Assembly: GCA_034440635.1 (NCBI GenBank)
Contig: JAOTON010000386.1
Location: 1,901,001-1,965,000, forward strand
Source: Lepas anatifera
Lineage: Eukaryota; Arthropoda; Thecostraca; Lepadidae
Length of the DNA stretch: 64,000 bases
Direction: 5' to 3'
The position numbers and the translations under genes were made by a program. Positions within the stretch are counted from its first letter, which is position 1, and every line of letters starts with the position of its first letter. Positions 23,350-36,687 of the stretch are shown piece by piece. The notes beneath the pieces are model-generated. The model was not told where the DNA came from. It worked only from the letters and a program-made list of their open reading frames with translations, and did no database searches.

Positions 23350-24212
23350 CACCTTATCCTCGATCGATTCTGCAACTTTTCCGAAAATTTTAAGGTCTGG
23401 TCATCTCAGGTCAGGTCAACAGTGCAGTTCAAGTGACCTCAGTTCCAAAATTTTGTTAAGATAGCTAAGTAAGAAAATGGTTAATCCATTCAATTGGAAC
23501 TCGTATCACATGATGAGCCCACCGAGCGCTACAAAAAGGGCTCCGGTATTTTTATTTCGGTGGCTTAGGGTCAGATACAGATCATGACCTCAAAATTGAA
23601 AATGCATAGGGAAAACAGAAATTGGGCTGTATTTGTTTAGATACAGCTGAGAATACCTTCATGTTCTCCACTGCAATTTTTGACCTGTGACCTCTGAGAG
23701 GTCATCTGGCTTAAGCAAGTTTTTAGGCTTCAATCACTAACTCTGCAGGAAATGACGACAAAGCTTTTATTTTGGTACCATTACGTTTGGATTGTTATTG
23801 CAAGTCGATTGATATGCATGTTGACTATAGTAGATTAGATAGAGACTTTGCCTGATCTGAGGTCAGGTCATTTTTATGTTTTGACTTAGTATAGTCATAT
23901 CATCCATCATTGGATTTGCTGTAACGAAAGGTTGCGAATGGTGCCTAAAAATTGATTCTAACGAATATCTTCCAGACCCTAGAGCCCAGAGACTCTTCTC
24001 TAGCATATCACCTTATTTGACCTGTCAGGACATTAATATTGATCTGAGCCAAAAAGTAACTGATATCCTTTCTTTATGAATTTGTATGAGCTATCCACCA
24101 ACTATCACGTTTTCTCGCTATCCCGTATAGGTGCCGAGTTCAATGGGGGGATTTTCAAACACCCCCCTACCATGGTGAAGGCGGCTCGGAGGCCAACCGG
24201 GGCGAGTATTAA
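23350..24212 (-). mobile_element. Diverged family C-like element
   Basis: The order of landmarks follows the C copy at 60546: AATTTTAAGGTCTGGTCATC, CAGGTCAGGTCAACAGTGCAG, CTCGTATCACATGATG, then several GACCTC clusters. Near the right end there is a GGGGGGATTTTCAAACACCCCCC palindrome, GAAGGCGGCTCGGAGG and TTAA (24209-24212). It is more diverged than the other C copies, and its left boundary is uncertain. Confidence 0.55.
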
Positions 24213-26050
24213 TTTTGCAGCTTTACTGGGGTTTAGGTCATCTTCGGTCAGGTCACAAGGCAAGGCCAACTGACCTCAGCTAAAAGATATTCAAACAGTC
24301 AGTAGTCAGAGAAGGTTTCCGTGATTGAGTGAGAAGGTTCAATGCACCCAGGCGTTGGTGGGTACGAAATAAGTCCAGACCCTGCCGCATGTAGGTAATC
24401 CTCAGACATAAGGACTGCTTCTGCCACTCTTGGCTTGCTCTGGTTACACCTGGGGTCTTATCCGGTCACTGCTGCAGGGTTCGGCTGGATGGATAAGTGC
24501 ATGACGCATACAACAAATTGCGTCTCAAACCCTGCTTGCGTTTGGCGGAACTTTTTATCCAAACATTTTATTTGATTCTTAGCTTGAAAATTTTTGAATT
24601 TTATTTGATTCTTAGCTTGAAAATAGCCTTAGTCGATACAGTTGTTCATGATAAATCCCTTTTTTGATGGTTGCAAAAGTAAATGACTTTTACAGTGAAT
24701 GGACCACTTTAGCCGTGTTTACACAGGCGGAAGTACGTTTAGTCACCATACACGGCGCCAGGATGGACTTTTTGGAGGGTCGAAATGGAAGATTGGGCTA
24801 CAGCACGAATAGCTGTTGCTTTCTTCTGGGCTCAAATTCCATTTTTTAGAACACCAGATCGAGTGTCGTCTTTCAACCCCACGCATCACCGTGCTGGAGG
24901 CGCGCTTCCTCTGTATGCCAAGTTCACCGAGGGCGCGTCCAGCAGCAAGCAAGGGGTCCAATAACAGGCAGGGTTTAACATGTTTGGCTTTAAGGACAGC
25001 ACGGGATTTGGTGTTCTAAAAAGACGGAGGTTGAGTTTGAAAGAAAACAACAGATATCCGTGCTGCACTATCTCCCAGCTTACTCGCAAAGGTCAGCCCT
25101 AGCAACCAGCACGTTGGTCGACTTTTGCTGAGCTTGGGAATTGGTCAGTGCCATTGCGTTCAAACAGGATTGTTGTCGGCATTCCAGAAAATATTTTTTT
25201 TTTACAAAAAACACAAGTTTGAAAATCAGGCTACCACAGTTTTTTCACCCTTCAATCACCGATAACAAAAATACAGTTTTTTTACAATTTGATTTGCTAT
25301 CAAAACAGAATGTGGTTGACTCGGAGTTGACCTAAGCATCGCGTGGAACTATGGGGCGGGCTGCCAGGGTGCTGCTAACAGCATGTCAACGTGGCGACAG
25401 CAATTCCATTGTTAACATACATGACGTGACATGTGTGACAGTCCCGCGGACGAATTTAGATCATTCACATTGTTACAACCAAGATTACTTTACTTATAAG
25501 GTTGATCCACGAATAAAATTTGTCGCCAACGTGACGTCACATGATTTGGCACCAATATGGTAGCAGTAGCTGATGCATAAGCGGCGCGTTTAGTTCAACA
25601 AACAAAAACAACAAACAAAACTGAACTGACGGGGGTTTGGACACTCGCACCTGGGGAGGGATTGATTGTTATTAATGTATATTATTTTTTCATGCCGGGA
25701 CGAGCTAGGACGTGGACAGTCTGCAAAATAAGGGTGCCTGCCGTTTTCGTTTAACGTAAAGTGTTTGTTTAGACCGATTGAAGTTGCGTGAATTTTTTAC
25801 AAACCAAACGGTCCCTGATGCAGCGAGAACGTTTAAAATGAATATCTAAAATGCAATAATAAATATATCCCGACCAACACATGCTAATATTTGTATATTT
25901 CGTCGAGCGCATTATTAGTTTTCAACACCAGTTGGACCCTATAACTCGGGCTGCTTTGCTGCTTTTATTACTTTGGCTTTGCCGCATTGTTGTTGTGGAT
26001 AGGTGATATGGTACCAATATGGTATCAGGTATCAAAATTATTTTTGCCAT
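24213..26050. other. No recognised feature
   Basis: Short frames only (for example plus 25351-25563, 70 codons, no domain recognised). A direct repeat of TTTTATTTGATTCTTAGCTTGAAAAT occurs at about 24565 and 24600. Confidence 0.3.
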
Positions 26051-27021
26051 GGGAGAGGAAGGTGCCACCTTCTTCCACCGGGGCCATCGATAGCCCACCT
26101 CTAAATCCGAAAATATGGGGGTTAGCGCATATCTGCAAAGTGCATTGAAGCTCGCGTCAATTCAGTAAGATATTACTTCGTATGTTTAAGCGCACAAGTC
26201 ATGGTTTGACCTCCAGAGGTCAGTTAGGTCACGATAGGCTATTTTCACTCAAATATTCAATGCTTAGCAAAGTGGGCATAACTATTATGCCATTATAGCT
26301 ATTGAGATCTGGTTAAGTAGGTTTGATAGGAAAATGCTAGGACGTTTTCCACTATGTGGAACGTAATGACCTCCCACCAGTGGTTTGACTTTCAAAGGTC
26401 CCTCGAGACCTAATATGACCCCGAGGTCGAAAGGTCGAAAGTGACTTTGCCCTATATCAAATGAAAGCCAGTGACGAGTTATATACGATGATATTTAATT
26501 CAGGGCTCTAGCTTTATTGGGTCAAAGTTATTGTCAAAATGCTGTTTTGACCTCTGCTGACCTTGGATGACCTCGGGAGGTCAAGGAAAATATGGCCCTG
26601 GGATCCGTGAAGGGTGTTAAAATGTTTCTCTGAGCAAGCCGAGCATTTGATCGCTTTTATGACTTTTAGATCCTGAAGCTTTTCCCCATGCTTTTTCAAT
26701 GGGAGAAGTCCTCATGACTTGACCTCAGTTCGAAATCTAAAATCCCTGATAAACGTCTTGTAGATCCTGGAGGGTTCTGAAGTGTAGGAGTTTCAAATCA
26801 ATCGACTTAGAATGTGCTCTTATAGAGCTCGAGTTGAAGTGAGGTGACCTTGGTTGACCTCGCCTGGTGACCTGACCTTGGGTGACCCGGGTAAACAATT
26901 TTTATAATGGTGGGAAATGATGGGGTGGAGGTAGAGCCTTCGACCGCGGTGCTGCACCTGTCGTTTTTTGCTTTCCCGAAAAACCTTGGGGGCTCGATGG
27001 CTTCCGGTGGGGTGAGGGTTA
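26051..27021 (+). mobile_element. Family A element, copy 3 (old, many small deletions)
   Basis: Collinear with copies 1 and 2 but with frequent single-base losses. The left terminal repeat is worn (CTTCCACCGGGGCCATCGATAGCCC). The right reads CCGGTGGGGTGAGGGTTAG, so the flanking TTAA is mutated or lost. Confidence 0.75.
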
Positions 27022-28639
27022 GCGGGTTTGGAACCGACTTTGAATGCCCCTATTTAAAAAACTGACGATATCGCCTTCAAATGATTAATTTGAAGCAAAC
27101 TTGATGTAGAATTGTGGGAAGAACAATGTATCTTTCGACTTACTGTACTTGTGGAGCCGGCTGAATTGTGAATTTTAACATGGGACCTATTGTGAAGAAA
27201 GCTTTGTCGCCAGCGTGACGTCCGTAAGGCGGCTCCTTTCGTGGTTGGGGCTGGTTACAACCAGAAGGAGAGGTATTCTTTTATGGTTTGAATGAGGCCA
27301 TTAAGCGCAAGCGTCATTTGGCCGGAAACACTGATGTGATTGGCTTGAAAAGGACGATATGACGTGGAACTATGAACTTACCTTTGAACCCTTTAACATT
27401 TGAACTTATATTGACTTCTATGTGAAGTGACCTTGGCATATCATCCCGATCATATTGGCTTTATAACACCACTTCTCAGTCTACATACATAGTAGACAAG
27501 CTGGTCCGACTGTGTGATGGTTGTGATCTGAATAAAAGGTCGGTATTTGGAAGCACGACAGTCAAAATATTACCCACTGATTTATTTTTCCTCCAGTCAC
27601 GCGGTCATCAATTTTCGCAAATGTAGCTAAGTAGTGTTTTTTTCGGCGTCGGCCAGTTCTCCGGTCACCTTGGAAAAATAGGTGAGGTACACTTTAGAAA
27701 CCGATTTACTACGCGTGGTAACGAACGGCAAACGATGCCCTCCTTCTTCCCTCCATAGGTCCAGCTACATGTGTATGGATGGATATACATTTTTACCGCA
27801 TAATCATTATATTGAGAACAAATAAAGGATTGGAAATCAGAACGCTAGTCCGAAAAGTCAACAGTTGCGCTTTGAACTGACAATGCTAGGTGTTCTTAGA
27901 CACTGACACCACCATCACCAACAAATTAATCGCAAACAACTGGACTTTCTAGGACTAGTAAGAAATATAACACTATATTTGATTTAAGAAACGATTTCAA
28001 GGAATCATTTCTTTATTTAGTGAGTTTGACTTCGGCTTTCGTATTATTATTTTTCCGCACACCCGTTACTGTGTTCACACTTTGCCAGTGAATAGTAAGA
28101 CATTTTTATACTGTCGAATTTAAAATCCAAATGTACACTGATGGCTTCCTTGGGGATATCAGCTTTTTGCTGATGCACCGTTCTAAAGGATTTTATGCAT
28201 AACTATTTTATGTAAGATGAATATTCTACAAAACTTCCTAACTTTTCGACAGGCTTACTGTTTTCTTTTCACACATATTTGTGAAAATTTTGCAATTTGG
28301 CAGTTCCAAGTTCCAAGGCATTTTTTTTCAAAGTCAATCTAAGCGGCTTTTCCCTTTCTGCTGCCATTTGGTTTCATCTCACTTTATTTTGGAGCCGCGA
28401 GTGAGAGAGTTATGTTTTGTGAGATTATTTGCATTAAAAATTGTGTTTTTAGGCATATTTTGACATATATTTCTATAATTTGGATGTTCTCTCTCACCAA
28501 AACCAATTTAGCCATGAAAGTAAAATCTACAGACGATTTCCAACAAAATGAAGGTAAAAAGTTGTTCCAACTTGAAAACTTTGTCATCTGCATTTTTTAC
28601 CAGAGGTTCTGTCAATTGCGAACGGAGTTTGAGACGCTG
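27022..28639. other. No recognised feature
   Basis: No supported gene or repeat-family member. The small frames at 28281-28463 and 28412-28738 run into the minisatellite and look fortuitous. Confidence 0.35.
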
Positions 28640-28791
28640 TCGTACGCTAACACCAGCTGTGTCGCACGCCAACACCAGCTGTGTCGTACGCTAACACTAA
28701 CTGTGTCGCACGCTAACGCCAGCTGTGTCGTACGCTAACACTATCTGTGTCGTACGCTAACACTAACTGTGTCGTACGCTAACACTAGCTG
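28640..28791. repeat. 22-bp minisatellite, about 7 copies
   Basis: The unit TCGTACGCTAACACCAGCTG plus TG repeats in register with a few substitutions (TAC/CAC, CCAGC/CTAAC). Because 22 is not a multiple of three, the array cannot encode a simple peptide repeat. Confidence 0.9.
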
Positions 28792-30639
28792 CACCGACCA
28801 CAAATGTTTTTATATCTGGACCCCCACAGATTTATCAAATCTTTTTTCTGTTTAGATATGTATTTTCCTTGAATTAGATGTAATTGATGTTCACGTTCTT
28901 ATCAAAGGAATCACTCCTTGAATAAACGGTCCAAATCAGCGACGGATTCAAAAGGGTGAAGAGGGTGGCTGCTCTACCCCAGGTCCATGCAGGCGCCTCC
29001 CAGCACGTCGGTCGCCTATGTGGCCCCATGGCTTTCTATTTGCACATGCAACCACCTGTAAAAAGAGAAATGGATCATACAGGTGCGTAAAGTTTGCTGT
29101 AGAAGTTGTGCCAGGCAGAGGTGGCCTGTTTTCCAGCGTTTTTTTATAGTTAGCTGCCCGCCGATAGCCAACGGCCGACCATTGTTGGAACATGTCGCTG
29201 CCCATCTCCAGACAGCGGGGCCCTTCTGATGAACTCGGATGTGACACTTCCGTGCAAGACCTTTGAAAACCCACACTCCCTAAACATGCCAAAAAGATAG
29301 CATCGGGTGGACAGCCCTCGTAGTGGCCAAAGCTGTCCCCCACCCAAACGGTATGCTGCCACCCCTCCCGGAGGCACCGTCCTCCCTCCCTCTCTAGATT
29401 TCCCGGTCTCTAGTGGTTCAGTCGGCGCTATGGCTACCTGGCTTATCGAGGTGGCAAGTTAGAAACGATATTAGAAAGAAATGGTGATAGATATCCCGAG
29501 CATAGGGGCTGATGTAGCTTCTTCTTTAGTGGTAGAGGCAGGGGCCGTTGCCACTGGGGGCCTGAGGGGTTGGGCCCCCACTCTTGGAAAGTGGGAACCC
29601 GCATCCCGCTTTTGGCTAAAAATACCATTGAAAATTCCGAATTCAAACGTACGCAGGGGTTTTCAAGGGTTTCACCACTCCCCCATTTTGGCTCGGGCCC
29701 CCGTTGGAAAATCCGTGGTGACGGCCTTGGGTAGAGGTAACTAGCTGTCTGTCACGTCACTAGTTCTCACTAGTTACTATTGCTTATGTTTCATTCCCGG
29801 CTCGAAAAAGGTCATGATTTGGAGCATTTCTTTTTGCAAAAGTGCTTAACTTGTTGCAGTTGTTTTTCCCCTGGAGTTGACAGAGAGCTGTCCTAACCAG
29901 CTACAGACCACTGCAGGCTTGCCTAGTGGTCTTGCTGGGGCTGGGCAGCCAACAACAGAAACAAAATAACAGCAGTGACCCAGGTAAATCTTATTCTACA
30001 GTAGTCCTTAGCTACTTTGTCAAGATATTGGTCTTGTATTATATGTATCGAGGTCCGCATTAACTTCTGTGTATGCGTTTTGTGCTGGTGTAATGTCCCA
30101 ATGTGCAATTGTAAAATGTGCATATTTTGTGTCGTGCGGAAGTGGTAAAGCAAATAATCCCTCGATTGGATATTATATTTTTCTGTAGCAGGATGCATTT
30201 TGCGCAAAAGCATAAAAACATCAAAGAAATAACAGGGAGTGGTGTGATCCAGAGTGCTTTCTAACCTTTGTACATATTCTCCTTTTATTATGTGCCCATG
30301 TTTGTAAAGTGAACGGGAACACGGGAAAGGTAAGGACACTCCTGTCTACCTGTTCAGGGGTAGAGGTATTAAAAAAGGTCATCTCCTAGTCTCGTGCACG
30401 GGAATAACGGGGACAGTTTCTTTTCCCGGTGACCCTGGAGCTGAGACGGTGGTGAAAACGCGACACAGACTTCTGGCCATGGGGTTTCAAAATCAGCCCC
30501 TAACAGAGGCTTTGTCTGATAATTTGTACAATCAATGCTTTTACACTGCAAGTCTCCCAAGAGCTCATGCCTCAAAGGTCTGTTTCGCCTGCTCTGCCTT
30601 AGAAAGCTTGTGCAGGACTACATTGGACATGAGCACCGC
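28792..30639. other. Unassigned; two long minus frames of unknown status
   Basis: Minus frames at 28948-29343 (131 codons) and 29923-30339 (138 codons) are longer than most of the background. The second ends in a hydrophobic run (VTAVILFLLLAAQ). I recognise neither, and neither has clear splice or repeat context. Around 29540-29740 a GGGGCC-rich segment resembles ends of hAT-like debris. Confidence 0.2.
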
Positions 30640-30732
30640 AGACCCGGTGGCTCTCCTACTTAGTAACCATAGACCCGGTGGCTCTCATACTTTGTAAGCA
30701 TAGGCCCATTGGCTCCCCCACTTAGCAATCAT
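30640..30732. repeat. 31-bp tandem repeat, 3 copies
   Basis: Unit AGACCCGGTGGCTCTCCTAC followed by TTAGTAACCAT, repeated three times with about 80 percent identity in the third copy. Confidence 0.85.
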
Positions 30733-31723
30733 GCATAGTGGTTAAAGGCCTATTGTTAGCGTTCCCTAAGATTCAACGGAATTTTCTGAAAAAAGTTGCG
30801 TTTTTCTTTTTAATGTTTTCGGATCAAATTATCTATCATGTCATCTATCATCGGAACCCCTGGGTCCAACAAAGTGCTTCTTAGTCTGCAGTGTTTTGTT
30901 TCCTGTTCGATGGTTTCCAAATAATTGAATATTGGTGAAATGAGTTCCCTCGCCCGCTTTGTGCCTCCTGTGACGCTGCAGCTCAACGGACAGGTTCAAT
31001 CTGGGTGAGGGATTTGAGGAAAGTATGTGATCTCAAATCTGGGGAGAGAGGGAGCTTCAATCTGACACCTCTGGTAGTTGTGGGCATGCAGATAGCTCTG
31101 GTAGTGTGGGGGAAAGGTGGTGCATTATCACTGCCCCATATGCTTACCTTGCTTTTGGCCGCATTTACTTACAACGTGGAAAATGATGCACATGAGAAGA
31201 CGAATATGAGCTCTTCTCATTTGTATGATACTTATTACACGTCTGGTTTCAACGCATAAGACTGTCGTTATGGAAGGGCAGCCCATTGGACTTCCTGATG
31301 TTCATCGCCAACCTTTAAACCCATGTTAAGTACTAAGAGCACTGCCTTCCAATGTCCAAACCCCCGCCTACCTTGTCGTGTAGCGTCAAATCCGCCTCCC
31401 CAGCCTCTTGCGAGATCGTCCCTGGGGAGAAGTTATCAATGCTCCCGGGTATCCTATCATTAATAACTAAAATCGCATTACCGTCTCAGCAGCCTCATGC
31501 CTGAGCGGAGTCATTCTCAGCGATTTGTATTGAGCCTTAGATTGAGTGCAGAGCGTGATCCGAGCGGAAGGTCGGATGGATGCCACGGACTGCTGCCAGC
31601 GCTGGGTTCAGAGCACCGCATCACTCTTGCCCCCAGGCGCCATAATGGCTCTGAAAGGTGCCACTTGAAACTGTCCTGTAGCTCAGGCCTGGTTTTATCC
31701 GAAGTCCCAGTTGGCTTTTGACC
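30733..31723. other. No recognised feature
   Basis: Plus frames at 31005-31259 (84 codons, one hydrophobic stretch) and 31497-31721 (74 codons) show no recognisable domain. Confidence 0.3.
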
Positions 31724-31910
31724 TTAACATTCACGCCGACCGAGGTCCGAGCCGCCTTCGCCCTGAGGGGTACCCCCGTCCTAAGATCTGGAAACCCATG
31801 CTAGGTTGCAAAAAACAGTAAGCGGCTTCGGATAGCCTGACGTAATCTCAAAATGGATGACATATACAGTTTTGCGGGATCAAATCTGAGGTCACCAGAG
31901 GCCAAAATAC
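31724..31910 (+). mobile_element. Family C left-end fragment
   Basis: TTAA (31724-31727), then a worn CATTCACGCCGACC end, GCCGCCTTCGCCCTGA, CCTAAGATCTGG, TAGGTTGCAAAAAACAG and GGTCACCAGAGGCC, parallel to the first 190 bp of the C element at 50107. It breaks off afterwards. Confidence 0.6.
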
Positions 31911-32230
31911 GTTCCCTTGAAGTACAATGGAAATATAGGTTTCCAGACTTAGCGTTCGACCAAGGGGCTCACGTGCAACCTGTTTTAGCTAGTCAACAGC
32001 ATGGGTTTGTGCCACCCGCGGGGACACCAGAAAGAGAGCTGCTCTCACACCTTCTCGTCGTATGTTTCATTCATGATTTGCCTAGCGTTCTAAAACCGAA
32101 TGGCTTTAAGCCGAATGGTTCACTGATGATGTTAAGCTATACAGAAGAGTCGATAGCATGCATGGCGCAAGGGGGCTACAAGCTGAATTAAATAAACTAT
32201 GCGCGTGGACATGTGTGTGGGGATTTACGC

Positions 32231-33240
32231 ATAATCCTCGCCCCACGGCGCGGCCATCGATGGCCTTCCTGAGGGTTTTTCAGAATTGCTGAAGAGCGTC
32301 GAGACAATGCACCGCGGTTGAGGGATCTTCCTCTCACCCAATCATTCTCCTACCATCCCTGGAATTCTTACCCCGGGCCACACCAGGCCAGTTCACCAGG
32401 CAAGGTCAAACAAGGTCACCTCACTTCAATTTTCGGGTTCCACCATAGCTACATTTCTCAGCCGATTGATTTGAAACTTTCTACACTTGATGACCCTGCC
32501 AGGGTCTACAAAATGTATATCCGGGACGTTTCTATTTGGGGACCTGAGGTCAGTTCACGAGGTGACCTCTCCTATAGAGAGAGCGTGGAGGAAATCTGGC
32601 TTATGATCTGAAAGTCACAAAATGCTTGCAAATGCTTAGACTTCTCAGAAAAGCATTCTTGTTCACCCTTTCGCGCATTCCAGGGGTGATATTTGCCCTT
32701 TGGCGTATCTGAGGCCAAAAAAGTATTTGGACTAAAATTGTTGATCTGATCAAGCTAGAGCGCTTAATTAACCATCGCCGTGTATGTCTCGTCACTGGCT
32801 TTTTTTAGAGATAGCAATATCACTTAATGACCTTCCGTGATCTCAGGTCATGTTAGGACAAGATGTGCTCTCTGGAGGTCAAACCACCGGCGGAAGGTCA
32901 TTATGTCTCATATAGCAGAAAAAGTCATGGAATTTTCCAACAAAACTCACTTTACCAGACCTCAATAGCTCTAATGACATGAGAGCTATGTCCAGGTTTC
33001 GTAAGCATCGCATATTTTAGTGAAAATAGCATATTGTGACAAAATTTGACCTGTGAAGGTCAAGTCATTGACCTGAGCGCTGAAGCATGTGAAGTAAACC
33101 GATGCTGAATTTACATGAGTTTTTCAACGCACTTCGCAGATTTACGCCAACTCACATATTTTCTGGGTTAGAGGGGGGGGTCTATCGATGGCTCCTGGTA
33201 GGGCGAAGGTGGCGCCGGACCCCGGTGGGGCGCGGACTAA
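32231..33240 (-). mobile_element. Family A element, copy 4
   Basis: Runs from CCTCGCCCCACGGCGCGGCCATCGATGG to the doubled right end GGCGCCGGACCCCGGTGG followed by CTAA. It is moderately diverged, and both flanking TTAA sites are mutated (ATAAT on the left, CTAA on the right). Confidence 0.8.
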
Positions 33241-33563
33241 GCCATCTAAGTGTGAAGTGTTGCGTTTGACTTTGTGCAGTAGTCCGTAGATAGTGTTTAC
33301 TGCATCAAAAGTATCTGGACTGGAAAAACTGTCTGTGATGTGTGACCTGGGCACTAAACTAACGCAAAGCTAACATTAAGTTTCCACTTTGAGAAATTGT
33401 CTCAAAAGAAAATGAAACATAGGACTACTGATAAGATCTCTTCGAACTGGAGAACTTGTAAGATCCCTTTAAGACGTTAGTCCTAACACTTTTGTGGGAA
33501 TTTACTATGCGAATGCTCGTGTGATCATAGTATGGTTGTGTGGTTTGGGGATTTTGGGAGGAG

Positions 33564-33566
<3 letters not shown>

Positions 33567-33634
<68 letters not shown>
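33567..33634. repeat. (AT)n microsatellite, 68 bp
   Basis: Uninterrupted AT dinucleotides. It creates the Ile/Tyr run in the minus frame at 33525-33998, which is not a gene. Confidence 0.97.
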
Positions 33635-33637
<3 letters not shown>

Positions 33638-33685
33638 GTTCCACTGAACAGGCTCTGACCAGCAGATGCGTTGAAGGAGGAAACT

Positions 33686-33870
33686 GCGGGGGCGCAGTAG
33701 TGGAGTGGTCAGTGCTGCTGGCTACCACGCAGCCGACCTGTGTTCGAGGCCCGGCGGCTTCCCTGAACAAGGAGCAAGCTGGCTCCGGAGAAACCCCTCC
33801 AACAGGGAAAGAGTTGGCGACGCCATATGACCCTGGCAGTTGGTGCGTCGATAAGCCCCAAAAAATTATT
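33686..33870 (+). mobile_element. tRNA-derived SINE (S3)
   Basis: The head has an A-box-like CAGTAGTGGAGTGG and a B-box-like TGTGTTCGAGGCCC. The body carries CCTCCAACAGGGAAAGAG and GACGCCATATGACCCTGG, and the tail ends CGATAAGCCCC followed by AAAAAATTATT. An imperfect direct repeat (AAGGAGGAAA before, AAGGAGAAAA after) fits a target-primed insertion. Confidence 0.8.
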
Positions 33871-34605
33871 AAGGAGAAAAGTCCGTCGGCACTGGTAGGC
33901 TTCGGGGAGATATTGAGGACACCATACCTGAAAATTTGACATTTGAGATATATATGCCATTTGCAACATCCTGTGATATTTTTTGTCTCGGAAGCCATAT
34001 TTCAGCACAGGATTCAAATATCACACAAAATAAAATTCTGAGTAGGTGCTATGGTTAACTATTCACGAGGTCTGTGGAACACAATAAAACTAACACAATA
34101 GAATGAAACTTGATATAATTTCGCCAATTATTTTTTTTTGGAAAACTGGCCAATAACTTATGTCATATATACATGCCCATGAGAACAAATGGGTTAAGCA
34201 CCGGTGACTGGTTCACTCTTTTTCTAGAGTAGACAGTTGGCTTCTGTCGGGATGATTTATTCAAATCTTTTCTTCACCGATACCTCAAGAACAAACCCTA
34301 TCTATCTATCGTACAAGTTTGCGGCCACGTATGGGAAATTAGCCCTCAGGCACATGCGAAGCAGCGCCCAGTCGATGACCGAACACCAGGGCTTAATATT
34401 TCAAAAGGAAATTATGGCTCTGCTATTTTTCCTGCTGGTTAGAAAGCCGCTGTTGGCCCATCATCAATAGTAGCCGGTCGAAACGGCACTGAAAATGCCT
34501 CGTGTCACTCTGCAACATGCTGTAAAATAGGTATTTGAATCTGGGAGAAATGCGCACAGAGCGATATCAATTGTTTTGAATAACCTGTGCGAATATTACA
34601 GAATA
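33871..34605. other. No recognised feature
   Basis: AT-rich. One 77-codon plus frame (34237-34470) without recognisable domain. Confidence 0.35.
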
Positions 34606-34984
34606 CAGTGGCGGATCTAGTCGATCGGTTTGGGAGGGACAAACCAAAGTCGAAAAACAGAAAAAGCTCACGCAGAGAAAAGCTGCGCTTCAATATCACT
34701 CGCTGGTAGAATTTTGGGTATTTGAGGCGAAAAGCAAAAAAATAAATAACAAGGTAAAAAATATGGGCTCAAATACTTTTTTTCCTATCCAAGGCCCAAT
34801 ATTTACACTGAACTTAACTGGTTCTGTTTGGAGTTGGGAATTGAAGCACCAAAATCTTGCTTATAAACTAAAAGGGAGTCGGGGAAAAAGGAGGACAATC
34901 GCTTTGGGGGCAAAACATAGTTTTGCCCCCAGCTTGTCCGTTTGGGGGAAAATGCCTTTTGCCCCCCCCCTAGATCTGCCACTG
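34606..34984. mobile_element. hAT-like non-autonomous element
   Basis: Starts CAGTGGCGGATCTAG and ends CTAGATCTGCCACTG, good inverted repeats of hAT type, with a GGGGGCAAAACATAGTTTTGCCCCC palindrome near the right end. The flanking 8-mers (ACAGAATA and ACAATAAA) do not match exactly, so the duplication is decayed or my boundary is off by a few bases. Confidence 0.7.
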
Positions 34985-36687
34985 ACAATAAATGTTGGGA
35001 GCATAGAAACACGTTTCCTTAGGTTTCAAAATAAGTCTAAAACTTGCCGATCTACCTACGCCGTCGGCGACCCTATTATCTTTTGGCTGGTGACCCAGCA
35101 ACCGTCTCAAACTCTGATTCAATCTGTTTTCCCATGATTTTAGCTTCTACCATCCGCTCCTGCTTGTAAATATGCTTACCCTCTCCACTGTCTCCACCCG
35201 TCATCGTAATACATACAGTGCCCATCAAAATCTATTGGATGAGGTCTGCCAGTTCCTTTGGCCAAGAATGAGCAGAATCTACTTTGACAAAGACCCAAGT
35301 TAGCCTTCGTTTCCCGGCTTGTTTGGAGTTTCTGAAGGACAGCTTGGCTACAACGGGGCATCTTTGGCTGATTACATCTGGTATCATCACCGCTCTTAGT
35401 TGCTGCTAGTCTATGCTAGTTATGTTTCTTCTTATTACAATTTTTGGTTTCAATTTTATGAAAAAACGACTGAAATCACCCGGTACTTTAGATGATGCCA
35501 TTTCCCTGTACCGTATTTATGTACTATTTTTAAGTTCAAACTAGAATGTACTAGAATCTGTCACGAGTCAGTACCAAGTCGGTGATTTTCATTTTTTCAA
35601 TAGGCGACCAATGGGCGACCAAGTCGGCCGAAACCGCCGACTTGCGTGGTCGCCTGGTCGCCGGTGGTCGCCCTGGTACATTTTCGGTGTCTGCGGCCTT
35701 CAGAACGAGCGCGGCGCGGGCTGCCGCTAATATTTTTGTATTCTTGTTGAAAGCAGTGGGCGCCGTTTTTGACGATTGGTGTTGAATTTGTTAAATCCAA
35801 GGGGTTAAATCAAGATGTGCGTTTATCATAGACGGCCCGTGCAATCTAGGTGGGTTTTGGAGTCTACTTGCAATGATGTTTCCTTGTTTTGCTTTACCGC
35901 GAAAATCTCAGAAGAAAAAAAACTTGAATACCAGTGGTGCATGTTTTAACTCTTTCCAACCACAATCACGCTAAAATTTCATCGTAAACATTGTTCTATA
36001 GTCACACATTCCCAAGGGCGTGGATTTCCTAAACAATTTTTGGGGTGCCTAATTATGAGACTATCCATAACAAGTATGCTGTTTTTGATACCACCATGTT
36101 CTTGCGTTATAGCTGGACATATAACTGGGTGACCGAGTAGGCCTGTTATTTAAAATTTTAAAGTCCCTGAAATGATTAATGGGCAAATTTTAAGGATACT
36201 CTTAGTAAGCACAGAAAATAACTTGAGCTTTCATTTGGGATGCCACAGCAGTGACAGGTCCAAGGGATCCCTGAACTCGAGTTCAGGACCCCTTAAGTTT
36301 GAAAGGATTAAGGGCGGCCTGAGGAAAAGGGTACCCCCAAAACTGATTAAACCAGGTCTGCGAGGCAGAAAATACCTTGCTACTGCCCCCACCACTAGAA
36401 TACAAATGATGGGGCTACAGATGGAGCTTTGAAGTTAAGAAGTTGTGAAAAATGGCATTAAAGGTGCTGAAAACAGGTTTTGTTGTGCTAGGTTGGCTTG
36501 CATCATGTTCTGTATGGCCATATGTCCTGGTCTGTATATATTATTATCTCAAGTGGCAATATAAATCAAATATTTAAAAACTTTTTTATTGTTTCACTAG
36601 GCATCAATTAATTGATTTTGTATATGACTAGTGCTTTATTTACACAGATGCACCAAGACATGTGAATGATCATAATAAACATGTTGA
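34985..36687. other. Mostly unassigned, contains one GTCGCC hairpin
   Basis: Apart from the inverted repeat at 35603-35662 I see no repeat-family member and no recognisable coding frame. The 86-codon plus frame at 36172-36432 has no known domain. Confidence 0.3.
35603..35662. repeat. Inverted repeat of GGCGACCA blocks
   Basis: GGCGACCA, GGCGACCA and AGTCGGC on the left are mirrored as GCCGACTT, TGGTCGCC and TGGTCGCC on the right around a short loop. The same GTCGCCGAC vocabulary recurs at 55824-55856 and near 46565-46620. Confidence 0.75.

Noticed and set aside
28640..28791. CRISPR-like array of short repeats
   Set aside because: The units are directly tandem with no unique spacers, and the context is eukaryotic; it is a minisatellite.
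28948..29343. 131-codon minus frame considered as a zinc-finger or transposase fragment
   Set aside because: No cysteine/histidine spacing or catalytic triad could be defended in any of the three overlapping frames.
33525..33998. 157-codon minus frame with a long Ile/Tyr run
   Set aside because: It spans the (AT)n microsatellite and the SINE at 33686; the frame is an artefact of both.
34598..34992. An 8-bp target duplication around the hAT-like element at 34606
   Set aside because: ACAGAATA and ACAATAAA share only some positions; I keep the element on its termini but do not claim the duplication.
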